From: Plantago ovata
Lineage: Eukaryota; Streptophyta; Magnoliopsida; Lamiales; Plantaginaceae
Assembly: GCA_028274465.1 (NCBI GenBank)
Contig: CM051455.1
Coordinates: 47,075,129 to 47,139,128 of the forward strand
DNA length: 64,000 nt
Reading direction: 5' to 3'
The position numbers and the translations under genes were made by a program. This document shows positions 40,114 through 52,790 of this stretch, piece by piece. Below the pieces are notes generated by a model. The model did no database searches. It had not been told where the DNA came from and saw only the letters and a program-made list of their open reading frames with translations. How positions within the stretch are numbered: the first letter of the stretch is position 1; every line of letters begins with the position of its first letter.

Positions 40114-43047
40114 ATGGAGAGAATTAACGGTCAGAATTCCGACCTGTCTGGCAAGAATGGCGGCGGTAGCTTTGTTGATGATGCAACCATGGCCATGTTC
40201 AGCTCTAGTAGCCCAAATTTGGGGTATGTTGCTCCAGTGCGTTCCGGTGCGGGTGCTGTTCAGACGCTTAGCGGTGAGCATGACATCTTACCGAGGTTTG
40301 CCGGGCTTGAAATCGGAAGCTCTTCCCGTACCACACCTGCATTAAGTAATGCCAATACTACTAGAGCTTTTAGCATAAGTAATCAGCATATAGATTGGTC
40401 ACTTGATCGTCATCTGGCCCCTAATGCATTTTATAGGCCGGGGATGAGGGCCCCTGTGCAAACTGCACTGAGATATCCTGCACTGTTGCCTCAAAATATG
40501 GCTCAAAATCGTCAAGCAAATGGTAATGGTGCGACCCGTGTGAATTTCAGATATCCCTCTGGTTATTTGAGGAAGCCAAGATTTGCACAGGATCCTCTAT
40601 TGTTTGCACCGATAAATCCTGAATTGTTATCCAGGATTCCATTCCTGAATCACAATTTCTCACTCTGGAACTCTGCTGTAATCGATCAGATATTTTCTGA
40701 GATCAAGGATTGCATTCCCGGTTTAATGGTGCATCAGGACGGAAGTAATTTTATTCAGAATTTTTTCACTGTATGCGATGAAGATCATATGGAGTGGTTG
40801 CTCTCTTGTGTTTTAGGTGATGAAAGAAGGCTTCTAGCTATTTGCGAGGATCCATTGGGGTATGCTCAACTCTATTTGTTTATTTGGAGTAATAATGTGT
40901 TATATAAATGCTCAATTTTATTTGGTGGCTTGCATTGATGGGTCAAACAAAGGGTATGCTCAATTTTTTTTATTATTATTTTTTTTATTTTTTTTGGAAT
41001 ATGTTCTGGAAAAGCATCTAAACAAACAGTTCTTGTTCCTTAATTCCAATGGTCATACATTAGTATAGAGCATCAAATGCTTACTACATACTGAATTGGA
41101 GCAGCTATCTGGGGTCTGTCTGATTAGTGAGACTTCATGTGGTAAAGTAGTACTAAAATAGGGACCAGTTTGTAGCTTATATATATAAAGTAATGGCAGG
41201 AAAACCCATTCAGTAAAGCTAGGTTTAAATTGAACAAGAGGTCAGGAGTAGAGGGAAGTTGAGGAAGATGAAGAGTACGATTCTTTTTTTCTTTTTTTTT
41301 CTTTCTTTTCTTTGTGCATTTAGGTACCATGCTCTTTTAGCTTTTATCCGGTGCATTTACCTACGGCATGTATCTCAATTGCAGGCTTTATTTTACCCTT
41401 TTGCGTTTCTTTTTTGTTAGTTTCTGGGAGGTATAATTGTTATATCAAGTTTTGGTGTCCATCCAAGCCTACCTCCCTTTTATTTATTTATTATTATTAT
41501 TATTTTTAATAATAGTATAGATAAGTGGATTTACATGAAGCTACTTTTATTTGTTTACTTGGAGTGATTTTTTATATGAAGTAAATGTTTCTAAAAGAAG
41601 AGTTATAAAAATCTTTTTTTTTTCTTTTCTCTTCTTAATTTGTTACAGAACTAGAGCTGTTCAGAAAATGCTCGAGCATCTTAAAACCCCGCGGCAGAGG
41701 TGTGAAGTCTTACGTGCTCTAAAAGACCACACGATTACTCTCTCAAATGGCGTGAACAGTAATCTTGTTATTAACAAATGCTTGACAGGTTTTTCTAGTG
41801 AAGAGACCAAGGTACTTGAGATATAACTTACATGTTTTCTATTATTAGACTTTTTTTTTTCAATGGTAGTTGGTATACCTATGAAAGTGACCATTTATAA
41901 TGCCCCTGATGTTGAATATTTAATTACTATAATTTCACCAGTTTATTTTTATCTAGTCATATTGTTGGATTTCATCAACAATTTAGTATTTCTTATTAAA
42001 AAAGATACAGCTACATGTTGAGTTCTTTCACTTCATTGATTCAGGTTCTCCACCTACTTTTCTTTGGCCATCAGCAAATTAACATCATTGCTATAGATTG
42101 ATTCAGTTATTTTAGCTTAGTCTCCTTCGGCATAATGTCGGAGAATAGTCAGTATATTCAAGGCATGCTGGATCATAACAGTTTCTTTTTTATCATAGTT
42201 TTCATGGGCATGATGTTCTAGTATAATCTATTTTTCAGGATATCCAGCGTGTGTTGGCTGAAAATTGTCTTGACTTGGCTACGGATAAAAATGGATGTGT
42301 TGTACTACAAGTATGTGCACTGTCTGCCCGTGGAGAACACCGAGATCGCATTTTGGCCGAGTTAGCGGAAATGGCACTTATTTTGTCTGAACATTCTTTT
42401 GGGTAAGGGTTCTGATAAAAGCTGTCACTTTCATCCATTTTAATTGGTGTGGGTTTAATTTGTCTGCAAGGTCTATGTTGTGTGTCGACCAGGTTTAGAT
42501 AATAGTATCATCCTTTGATCAACTTTTTTAATTATGTTTATGTCTTCCTATATTAGAAATTATGTGGTGTCACACTTGGTGAGGGAAGTGCGGTTACCAT
42601 TTGTAACCGCAGAAATACTATCCCAGTTGAAGGGAAACTACGTTTTTCTCTCGATGAACAAGCATGCCAGCAATGTGGTTGAAGAATGCCTGAGAGAAAC
42701 CCAGGGACCTCAACAAGCCCAGATAATTATCGAGATCATGAATGATCCGAATTTCTTGAGGGTTCTTCAAGATCCTTACGGGAACTATGTTGCACAAACT
42801 GCATTGAAGGTCTCCCCGGTACGTGATCCTTTAAAAAAATGTATACAGATATGTATTGTATAAATTAAGTGAGCACTCTATTACATGGGTTAATTGCATA
42901 CACTGACATCCCCTTATATTCCCTTTGCAGGATAGTCTCCACCGTAACTTGGTAGACATCATTCGTAGCTACTCTCCTTTCTTGCAAAGCCATCCCCATG
43001 GAAAGAAAGTCCTAACCGCTGCAAAGGGATGCATGCGTCGTATATGA
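40114..43047 (+). CDS. Pumilio-family RNA-binding protein
   Basis: Five exons join in frame (40114-40859, 41649-41811, 42239-42402, 42557-42818, 42931-43047), giving 483 aa. Residues 1 to about 170 are a low-complexity Ser/Gly/Asn/Gln-rich region. From about 175 to the end is a Pumilio homology domain with eight recognisable repeats, marked by DGSNFIQ, DPLGTRAVQ, NGVNSNLVI, DKNGCVVLQ, HSFGNYVVSH, NKHASNVVEE, DPYGNYVAQT and HPHGKKVLTA. Such domains bind 3' UTR sequences, classically UGUA-containing, and repress or localise mRNAs in the cytoplasm. The short N-terminus and diverged repeats 1, 3 and 8 place it with the smaller plant-specific Pumilios (APUM7-12 or 13-16 type) rather than APUM1-6. 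The exact orthologue is uncertain. Confidence 0.93.
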
Positions 43048-44899
43048 AATGATTGTATGTTACAGCTATCACCTAAGTCCTAACCAGTAACCAGCATGTG
43101 TGTCCGTGGATAATTCTTTCCTAGAAGACATCTACCCATTCCTTGTAATAACATTCTCATGTGCATTATACATGCATGTGGAGAATGTCATAAGGCCTAT
43201 GGTAGATCTGTTTTTAGGTAAGAATTATTTGACGCCCCCATGCCACCGCGTGCTTTGATTTATAGTCTGTTTTCTGTTGTTCTATGAATTTTGTTGTCCC
43301 TGTTCTATTCGCTCCGTGTTGTCCCAGTTTGATGTTGTTCTAGAGGTCATTTGGATCTTGTTTGGTGTCTTTTCATTGATGGATCTTGTTTAGTGTCTTA
43401 TCGTTGATGTTGTTTGTTTGAGTTGTTGTTACCCACTAGATTGGGTTGAACTTCTTCGACCTCTTGTCTTGTTAGTTATTGGGTTGAACTTCTTCGACCT
43501 TGCTAGTTATTGGAAGTTATTGGACCTTTTTGAGTTTTTTGGTAATTTGTCATGCACAATTATTTTTATTTTTATTTATTTTTATCTTCTTGAAAGTTGA
43601 TATACAACTTTCCGAATAAAAGTGGGAAAAAGTAGAACTTCCGACACACACACACACACACAACCTCCCCGCGTTTTACTGACTTTTTTAATATTCCGTT
43701 TTACTTCATATTATTCTTAACTATATATAAAATTTAAAAATATTATATGATGAAACTATAATATTTATATTATTGACAATATAAAGTTTTTTTTTTTTAA
43801 TTTGATGTCAAACTAACTCTTGAGAAATTTAACAAAATAGTTAAACTAATTAAGGGTGGAAGTAATAATTAAATAACAAAAAAGTAAAACATGAAAATTA
43901 TACTCATATATTTTGAGTTCCATATTATCACATTTTATAGTTTTATAGTTATGAGAACCAACTTAAAAATATCTCTTAAAAATGTATTATTATGAAATTA
44001 GAATTGTACTAACTAAATCAAAAGTCACGAGATGTTCCAAGTGTTAATTTTTCTCAACCCCATATTATCACATTTGGTATGAAATCTATTTATATTGTTT
44101 TGAACACCACATTCAGATTTAGTTTGACAAATCCAACAAATCCAATTCCTCTAGAATCTTTGGTACTTGATTGGCAAGCTATCATATGCATCTTTGATTG
44201 GTACTTGATTGCTTTCCAACCATATGCTAACCATAGATTGATACCTTAGGAATGTATGCAGCAGCAAATTTTATCAACTTTTATGAAGTTTCCATGGAAA
44301 AGTAACCTCTGTTTCCACCAAACTAAAATTGTAACCATGTTTAAGACAAAAATCAATAAATCATACCTCTCAAAAGAGCGTATCACACAATGTTTGCTGT
44401 TAGGATCTTAGCAGCTAGTAGCAAATGTTTATTCCATCTAGCCCTGCAACGGATATCCTAGTTTTTTTTTTTTTTGGGAAGGCAAAGGACAGAAACTAGG
44501 CCCCCATTAACGGAATGAAAAGGGAGCTAAAAGTAAGTCTCCTTTTCAATCAACACAAAAAATTCTCAGAGCAAAATTTCTCAGTTATCTGTTACTCGTT
44601 TGTATAACTCTCAGAACAAGTCCTCAGCATTGAAATAATTGAAGCCTGAAGGTGAGGGGAGTTACTTTTCTTCTTTCTTGCTTACATTACACTCTTCTGC
44701 TACTTCTATTTTTTTATTTATAGTATGATTTTCAGTTCATAACTTCATATCATCACTTTTTTCTCAAAAAAAAAAAAACTTCATATCATCACATAAGTAG
44801 TAAATCACATAATTAATAGTTACAGATGTATACACATTACACTTCATTTTTGTGCGTACAAGATTGAAACTGAAAAGAATACAATCATCATTGAATGTT
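43048..44899. other. Pumilio 3' flank and intergenic DNA
   Basis: Contains the Pumilio 3' UTR, a (CA)9 microsatellite at about 43644-43662 and AT-rich DNA. The 3' UTR of the minus-strand kiwellin should lie at the right edge. No other gene seen. Confidence 0.5.
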
Positions 44900-45487
44900 C
44901 TAAGCATCAGACCAAGATATTTTCAGCTCGTCTGTGTTTGCTGGTACACCCAAGGCCTTCCATACTGCTTTCGATGCATCAACAATGTTATTACGACAAG
45001 GAGGTTGATAATCATGAACTGCATCACATCCCATTGTAGAATCACATTCATCAACCACCATAGCATTGACACTGCGGCCATTAGCACTTATAGTAATGTT
45101 TTTGTGACACCTACTCCCTCCACTGTACCATCCAGTTGACAAAGCAACAACAGGAATATCATCAGAGTGATACTTATTGTCGCATTCTGATGGTCCCCCA
45201 CCATCACCACCCTCTTCGAAGTTGTTAAGCGTGAGAGTTGCAATAGTGGTGCTAGACACTGAAGGTGAACATGTGTATGTGGTATAAGTCTCCCCGTCTT
45301 TACAGCAGTCCGAGTCATTTTCTTGGTTACATTTCCCCTTGGGAGGGTTTTTAGCTTTGATTGTGCCGCTTGGATCACATGCCTGGGGAAGTAATCTTGA
45401 TCCTGTGGAGAGAGGAGCAAGAAAGAGTAACACAAAAAGAATTGTTCCCATAATGAATTTGCTCATTTTTTTTTTCTCTATTACCAA
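44900..45487 (-). CDS. Kiwellin (ripening-related / grip22 type)
   Basis: A single-exon 195-aa secreted protein. A hydrophobic signal peptide (about residues 9-29, ...[14 protein letters not shown]) is followed by the kiwellin N-terminal block with [10 protein letters not shown] and [12 protein letters not shown]. The double-psi beta-barrel region then carries [41 protein letters not shown] and [15 protein letters not shown]. Ten cysteines remain after the signal peptide, and N130 lies in an NIT glycosylation sequon. Kiwellins accumulate in fruit or are induced on infection; some bind and inhibit a fungal secreted chorismate mutase. That activity is known for particular members and is not shown for this one. 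Met8 (45466) is an alternative start that fits the signal peptide slightly better. Confidence 0.95.
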   Translation of the reverse strand: MVIEKKKMSKFIMGTILFVLLFLAPLSTGSRLLPQACDPSGTIKAKNPPKGKCNQENDSDCCKDGETYTTYTCSPSVSSTTIATLTLNNFEEGGDGGGPSECDNKYHSDDIPVVALSTGWYSGGSRCHKNITISANGRSVNAMVVDECDSTMGCDAVHDYQPPCRNNIVDASKAVWKALGVPANTDELKISWSDA

Positions 45488-45534
45488 GAAATGACTTTTG
45501 GATCTGAATGCATAAGATTAGCATCCAAGTGAGG

Positions 45535-45542
45535 TTTATATA
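45535..45542 (-). promoter_or_regulatory. TATA box of kiwellin gene
   Basis: On the minus strand the sequence reads TATATAAA within CTCTATATAAACCTC, 48-55 bp upstream of the first ATG. This predicts a very short leader of about 20-40 nt and makes downstream Met8 a plausible start. Confidence 0.7.
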
Positions 45543-45559
45543 GAGTCTACAAAGAGGAA

Positions 45560-46248
45560 CACATATACAAGAAGCCAAAATTGTGCTCTAACTGGTGGTG
45601 GTGTTAAGTTCAATTACACTTCAACATTATACATGGTTTATGTGGAGCCTCACAATATTACGTCTGTGGACTATTTTGGAAGTATTAAAAACTTTGGCTG
45701 GGAGGATTTGTTGAAACTTCAAAGACATCTAAAGTCCACTTGAGTGACATCTAAACTTTGGCTCACGAGGAACACATTGGATTCTGATCAATGCGGAAGA
45801 CGTGAATCCAAAATGAAAGTCTCTGGGACGAAATACTAGTCCTGATTCCTTAATACCATAATGGTGTTATGCCTCGGTGGATAATATATGCGATTAGTAT
45901 AGAAAGAAGAGAAAGTTTCAAAGCATGAAGGAATAGAATGAAGGTGGGGATCCATGCTGAGATTACTTAAGTATGCACGAGGTTTTGATCAAATAGGATC
46001 CATCCCGGCTCCTTAAAAGGATCAAATAGGATGTTGCTCTGAACAGTAATAATATACCATCAAACAAAAGATACTGCTACTGGATAAAATATCACTGGTT
46101 ACTGAAAACTCTAAGCACAGTGTAAACCATCCATGGAAATTTTGGCACAGTAAGATAACCAACCGAAATGCTACAACAGACTGCCATCCATCCATCCAGG
46201 TGATGGCCAATAATAATAAACACAACCATCACCACAATCTATCTAAAG
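45560..46248. other. Kiwellin promoter and TXND9 3' UTR
   Basis: Intergenic space between two minus-strand genes. It should contain the kiwellin upstream promoter and, from about 46050, the TXND9 3' UTR. No additional gene seen. Confidence 0.5.
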
Positions 46249-48917
46249 CTACTCGGAGTCCGAATCATATGAGCTCTGCCGAACATTCCTGGTTGGAGCT
46301 TTAGATTTCGAGGTGATTAGTGATGATTCACCCTCATAGATAATGACCTGAGCTTTAGCTAACCTCTCTTCTAGTTCCTCCGTGCTAAAGTCATCTCTAC
46401 CACCGAGCTCATCAAAACCAACCTAATGTCCATGAGAAATTATTAACATCAAGGTATGTAACCTTCAGAACACCACATTCGAAATTCAAGATTTCATTAC
46501 CAAGTAACTTACCACATAATCCTCCACTTTTGCATTTTTCACCAGGGCAAGAGTTGGAAGAACAACTATTCGAAGCTTCTCGCTTAAATATGGACTTTTC
46601 TCGGCATTAATTTTCACAAACCGGGTTTCAATGTGTTGCTTGGCCAGTATAGACAAATGCTTGTCCACCACCTGCATTTTGGGCAATGTAAATGATCTTT
46701 CCACCTAAATTCAATCTGCATCTAGCAACTATATACACTGATGAAGACTGTTCTCAGGCATTCACATATTATAACCAACCTTTTGGAAACAGTACATTAC
46801 TCTTCAAATAGGAGAAAAAGAAAAAACAATATCTTTCTGTGAATAATGGGCTAACAATCACTAGGAAAACAGAAACATGACAAATTTTGCAAGTATGCAA
46901 TGTAGACCTACATGAATTGCAACTTCATGACTGTTTGCTGTAACATATGGGCTTGAGAAGAAAACAAATTACATGATGCATAGTAAAACAGTATGCTACA
47001 TGATCTTTTTGGGCAAGCCTCCTGTGTGTTTCTTTCTACATTTTCCTTTTCTAATTGTTATTACTTCACATCGAACCCACTTGTACTTAGAGATACACCA
47101 TGCAGGTTCCTCCTCTGCTTACTTTGAAAGTATAATACATTTCCAAAGATGGATTTTTTAGGAGTTTTAGGGTGGGGGAGGGGGTGGTAAGAGAGGGGGT
47201 GGTATGGGGGGGTTAGACTTCTCGGGAAAAAAAAAAGAAGAAGAAGAAGAAAAAAAAGAAAGAGGAGATCATCCGTGAACAGAATTAATACAGTATACTT
47301 TGGCATAGGTTAAGACCTATTGTAAAATATGTCTAGCAGATCTGGTAGAAAAATTAAAACTAATAACAAGCATTTCTCAACAACAATGGTCAGTGTTGAA
47401 AGTAATGAGAGTACGCCTTTAACACAAAGGCTTAGGCCAAATCTGATGGCACACCCACCAAGAGCACTTGATCAAGAAGAATAATCAAGAATTTATGTTG
47501 GAATCGCAAGATAAATAGAGAAAAGCACACAATCTCTAGGTCTAGCGAAGAGGACTAAGCCAGAGAACATGCCGATTCTAGACCGATTGATCTACCAGTG
47601 TACAAGACTAAGCCTAAGCACGCTCAGAAATCAACCATTGAAATATAGCTGAAATCCGAATAGTTATCCACTCCCTTACATCAAAACGGTGGCAAAACAG
47701 AATCACTTTCACATGTCTAATCAGGAAACTCTGATCTACAGACTGAAAACGTCAGTTCATTCAACCAAGTAACTTCAAAAGTACCAAGAATGGATGTGAT
47801 CTAAAACTATCACTTTAAGTCCATACACTGCTCTCCATAATCATTAATATGGCAAAACAAAATAGCCATCTACATGAAAATTGCACCAAGGAAATTTAAA
47901 TTGCTATCTTTTGCCAGAAAACATGAAGACGTCAAGACTAAGGAGCTTAACATTTAAGTTCAAATCATGCAGGAAAGGAGTTTTGAATCATAGAGCAGAG
48001 TAACCGAATTTCACAGCGCACGTGTGGATGGCTTGTAATGAACTAGATTCTTTGTAGTATTACAAGGTGTAGTTATTAGTATATTCTAGTTATCGTGTAC
48101 TACTCAGTCTATATGTAACAACAACAGTAGTAGGATTCATGTACAATGGTGAATGCATATTCAATGCAACTCAATAATTATCCAGTCTTGTTCTTGATAT
48201 GAATTCTTCCGCTTGCATTTTAATCTTTGGCATCTCAAATTCAGTAACAAGATGCCTCCATTCCCACAATCACATGCCAAAACTCAATTAGAGATTATGA
48301 ACTCTCCTCCTAAATGCAATAATCTAATTAAATCTGGAGTAACTAAGTCGTAGCTACACAGTACACACATATATACAGCATTGATCAATAGACCAGATCT
48401 TGGATGTATCATCAAGTTCTCCTCATACAGCATTCGAACATACGATTTAAAGTGTTAAGCACAGCGAGCAATACTACAGCACGGTAAACTAGCAAATGAG
48501 TGACCTAATTCACTTGAAAAGGCAAGCAAACGCACCTTGCAAGGCCAATTTTCACGGTAAAAATGGCAGACAACACGATCACTGGCCTTAACTGCTGAGA
48601 AGAATTCCTTCTCGTTAGGGATCTCGGAGTACTCGCCATGGCCGAGGGCGATCCATCGGCTCTTCTTCTCCGCCATTTTCTTCATCTGCTGCAGTCTCCG
48701 CTCCCTCAAGGCCTCTATGTCGTCCACATCCAATCGATCCATCGCCGAGATCTCCTCATCGATCTTATCCTCCACAGCTTTTGCCACCGTCAGCAATTGC
48801 TTCTCCAGTACCTATACAGATAAGAGAATTAAGAAATGGATAATGTTTCACGGTTTTATGTAGCCAGAAAGAACCTTGTATGAGCTCTAGTACCTCTTTG
48901 ACAATTGGATTATCCAT
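46249..48917 (-). CDS. TXND9: Thioredoxin domain-containing protein 9 homologue
   Basis: Four exons on the minus strand (48917-48894, 48811-48536, 46671-46513, 46422-46249) join in frame to 210 aa; exon 1 encodes only eight residues (MDNPIVKE). An N-terminal helical, charged region (LLTVAKAVEDKIDEE...LRERRLQQMKKMAEKK) precedes a thioredoxin-like fold (about 55-175). Its active-site position reads WPCK, one cysteine instead of CxxC. The tail is acidic and Ser-rich, ending DSDSE. This matches the plant TXND9 family (Arabidopsis At2g18990) in length and order. Related phosducin-like proteins bind the CCT chaperonin and regulate actin and tubulin folding, so a co-chaperone role is likelier than redox catalysis. 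The ~1.9-kb second intron holds a G-rich tract. Confidence 0.94.
47170..47213 (+). repeat. G-rich tract in TXND9 intron
   Basis: Several runs of three to seven G (GGGTGGGGGAGGGGGTGG and a second cluster) lie within 44 bp on the plus strand, so the pre-mRNA carries the C-rich strand. The pattern fits a DNA G-quadruplex-forming sequence. Confidence 0.6.
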
Positions 48918-51900
48918 GACTGAGATTCAGCAGAAGATTATCCGATCTTTCGAGAGAGCTGAGCTGATGATGAATTGATGATGATTGAGGAAGAAACTTT
49001 TGAATTGAGATGGGAAATTTGAGAATTGTGGTGTGAGAATGAGATAGAAGCTAGCTAGATCACCTAATTCGCTTCGTCCTGATTCTCTCGCTTCCTAAGT
49101 TGCAACTCGCGAATTATCACGTTTTAATAAGTATTAATTCGAGACTTAAGAATGCCTATTTTCTATATTCAAACGTCGAGAAGAATTCACAGGTGGATCT
49201 GGGCTGCGGTGGTGGCGGCGTTCCAAGTCTGGTGATGGAGAGATTGGTGGATGTATATCTTGTGTCATTAGTGGTGGTTGCGTTGGAGGAGGTGATGGCA
49301 GTGGTGGTTACTGGTGGTGGTTAAAGGGCGCGATGGTGAGGGAAGGAGTCAAAGGTGGAGCATCAAATTGAAAATTAGTGACGTAGCCTACTTACCCATG
49401 TTTTTTTTTTTTCTCTCTCTTTTTTTTTAAACAATACTTACATTAACTATTTGGAAAAAGTTAAAAGGAACATTGGCCTGATCGACCAGACGAGTAGAGA
49501 CGACAAACAAATTCATATTTACGCTATGTTATCTTCATTTAAACATAACTAACTAGAATTGAATTGATTAAACTGAACTTTGTAATATAAAAAGTAATTA
49601 AATAAATTTAAACTAAATTGAACTGAAATTGAAATTAATGATTTTTTATATGAAGACAACTTAAACTATATTATTTTCATTTGAAAAAAACATTAAATTT
49701 GAATTCAGTTCCAAGTTTATTTTTATATAACAAATAAATTCAATTCATTTAAAATCAGTTTTATTTCGGTAAGTAGGCAAAAATAAAATAACCTTAAATG
49801 TACAACTTTAAACATATTTTTAGTATACTTAGCTGGATGCAGTATGAGTTTAAGTTAGTATTGTTTGATATAAGATCTCAGCGCGTTACTTGGGCCTCTA
49901 AACACGGGAGCGCTTCGCCATAAACTTTAGGATAAATAACATAGTAGTAGTAGTGGAGTATATTTTGCATCGTTAGTGGTGAACAAATCTTAGTCTTAAC
50001 TTAAGTACATCAATTTCATATACAGTATGTATTCTTAAGGATGAGTACATGTGCATTTATTTTATTCGCACCGTAGTTATTAGTTATTAGATCATTTATT
50101 ATGGAGGCTTCTTTGGAATTTAATTTGTAATTTAAGCGCCAAAAAAGCCTAAAAACACCTCCAATGGACGTTTATTTGAGGCTACTAAATAGTACCTCTT
50201 AGAAAATGGCTACTAAATAGTAGCTAGTAGCCCTCAAATAAGCTCCAATATTAATATTTTATGATTTATTATTTATATGGTTGGTTAATGGAGTAGCAAT
50301 ATAGTACATGGAGCCCACAAAGAAGACCCAATTAAGTCCCAAACCATTGGAGTCTTCAATTTGAAAGAGGCTTATTTTGAGACTTTTATATTTGTAGCCA
50401 CATTTAAGCCTCAAACCATAATTAATGAATCTTAGTCTTATTACTTTAATTAATATCAAGCTCTTACGAAATTTTTATTGCCACATTGACCCGACAAGAA
50501 CTTCAGAATAATTTGGAAGACTTGTGGGAAGATTTTAAGCATCGTGCAAATATTCACTTGAGTCTCCCGTAGAATATTTTGGATGAAATGTTTGATTTCG
50601 GCCTGAGAAAAAGTGGACAATAATTTAAGAAAAACGAATTAATAGGTGTTTATAACAATTTAACTTGTCAAATTTATCATTTATTTAAGAGAGATTTAAT
50701 TTTTTGAGTGTTTACAATAACTTATAAACTAGCATATTCTCTTAAATTAAGTTAGATAAGTTAAAGTTATAGAAGTTGGGTTATACTCCTTATGAGCAAC
50801 TTATCCTTAAATTAAGTTCAAAAAGTTGAATTTGCAAACATTACTCCTACAACTTACAACTTATTTAACTTTTAACTTTTAAAGAGTTCTTTTTGAAAAT
50901 ACCCATCAAATTCTCTAATAATCTAATTTTACTCATTTTATGTTGTAAGCTGAAACTTTTTTGGAGTAAGAGTTTAAGACAAGAATAATTAAAACAGACA
51001 GAAGTAAATATATATTAATATACTAACAACAAAGAGCTTAGAAATACCTACCCTAAATGTTGATTCAACCACTAAGTCGGTCCTTTGCACACTTCAGGAA
51101 CGAAACAAGTCAAGTACAAATTGCAACAATCTATGATCTTCAAACAACACAAAGGAGTAACAAACAATAAGGATACACCAGGCGAGTAGAGTCGATAGTT
51201 TTTTACTATCTCTTCTTAAGACAAGATTGTCCCGCTCGTGGAGCTTACGGGATTATGACAATAGTCTCCCACGATAAAACTACTCCTAATTAAGATGGCT
51301 AAGCAACACTACAATAGCCGAATCTATCGAACTTACATTGAGTATGTATAGTATAGAAGAGCAAAGAGGGAGAAGGAGATGAGTTTGCAAGTGTATTGGG
51401 AGAAATGATTTCTTCTCCTATTTATACAACAAATGCACCCTCCCCCAAGTGTTACAACCCTTCCAAATTGTGTCTCAATTATCATCCATATGTTTTAAAG
51501 ACGAATGGATGTGTCCCATCACAATTTAAGGGATGTATCTCTTCATAAAAACACTTGAAAATCCGTCACTTCCAAACAGGTGCGTACCTGGTCGTAATTC
51601 TACAACATTGTCTTAGTTTCACTGCTCCAAAACCTTTTCCAGAGAATTGGGAACCTTAACGATGTAGTATTCATTTACATAATGCTGCAGCGAAATTTTA
51701 CTGTAAAACTATGACATACCTTTGATATCATTGTGGCAGTATTCTATATAGTAATGTTGCATCGAAGCTTTCCAGTAAATGTTACAACGAGTATGGAATT
51801 TCGCTGTTTCAAGAGTTCCCTTTTCCAAATCTTGAATTTCAAGTGGTTTTCGAGATATACGCTTGCTCTTTAACTCGAATTTTATCACAACGGAACTTTC

Positions 51901-52029
51901 GTCCATGTGTTTATAAATGACTTAGAGATTATATCACTCTAGGAGTCTCTTAGAACACCTAATAACGGAAAAGGGCCTACTAGTTGAACAATTACAGATT
52001 AGGCCGAAATCATAGTTTTTGGAGTTGAC
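48918..52029. other. TXND9 promoter and transposon-like intergenic DNA
   Basis: The first ~200 bp are the TXND9 leader and promoter. At 49190-49325 is a GGT-rich stretch (codons for Gly/Val) without a recognisable domain. Around 50090-50460 is a MITE-like relic with CTACTAAATAGTAG palindromes. From about 51050 to 51960 the sequence resembles a reverse-oriented retroelement end, with a TATAAATAGG box on the minus strand near 51418. A 65-codon minus frame at 51709-51906 is unrecognised. Confidence 0.4.
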
Positions 52030-52790
52030 TAACACATAGGGTCCATAACTTTTTAGTACCTTCTTAGTGTTTCTAATTACGGATTAATCCCCCATAGATC
52101 AACAATATCGAAAAAGAGCTTCTTACAACATTCCAATTACATTTTAGGACATTTGGAGTTGACCAAATCCAATTTTTGAAATTTTATTTTCAAACCAAAC
52201 AACCTTAGCATAAAAAAAAAAACTAATAAAAACATTTTAAATAAACAAAAAATCATCAAAAAATTCATTAAAAATTTTTAAAATACAAAATAATTATAAA
52301 TAAATAAATGAAAATTTAAAAAAATGGAGCTTCAACTCCACCATTAATGGCAGAGCTGAAGCTCTGCCATGATGGCGACATCAATGGCGGAGCAGACTCC
52401 GCCTGTAATTGGCGGAGCTTTGTTCCGTCACCGTGGTTCCACTGTTTTCCGGTGGTGTAGATCGAGCTCCACCGGAATACTTGATGGAGCTTAGCTCCGC
52501 CATTAATGGTGGAGATAAAGCTCCACCAAGTTTTATTTTTTTAATTAATTAATTGTTATTTTTTTAGTTTAGTTTTTCTATATTTAGCTTCATTATTTAT
52601 TTTTAAAACTCATAAAGTTAGGGCATGTTTGGTTTGAAAACCAAAATTTCAAATTTTAAATTTGGTCAACTCAAAAAGTGGATTTTGTCCCAATGTGTAA
52701 TTGTTGATCTAAGAGGACTTAATTTGAGAATGGATGCTCTGAGAGGGTACTAAAGTAAAATTATCTCCTAACACATATTTATCAAATTGC
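52030..52790. mobile_element. Foldback element with GGAGCT-rich core
   Basis: The left arm (about 52030-52215) and right arm (about 52620-52790) are inverted copies. TTTCAAACCAAACAACC pairs with GTTTGGTTTGAAAA, TTGGAGTTGACCAAAT with ATTTGGTCAACTC, and AGATCAACAA with TTGTTGATCT. The core (52325-52530) is dominated by GGAGCTT, GGCGGAG and CTCCACCA motifs, as in the elements at 16513 and 28984. No coding capacity. Probably a Mutator-like or foldback MITE; target duplication not resolved. Confidence 0.7.

Noticed and set aside
49100..49324. Gly/Val-rich 74-codon frame after the TXND9 promoter
   Set aside because: Driven by a GGT/GTG-rich repeat, with no start context or homology recognised.
51709..51906. 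65-codon minus-strand frame
   Set aside because: Coding-like, but within probable retroelement-derived sequence and without a recognised domain; mentioned only in the regional description.
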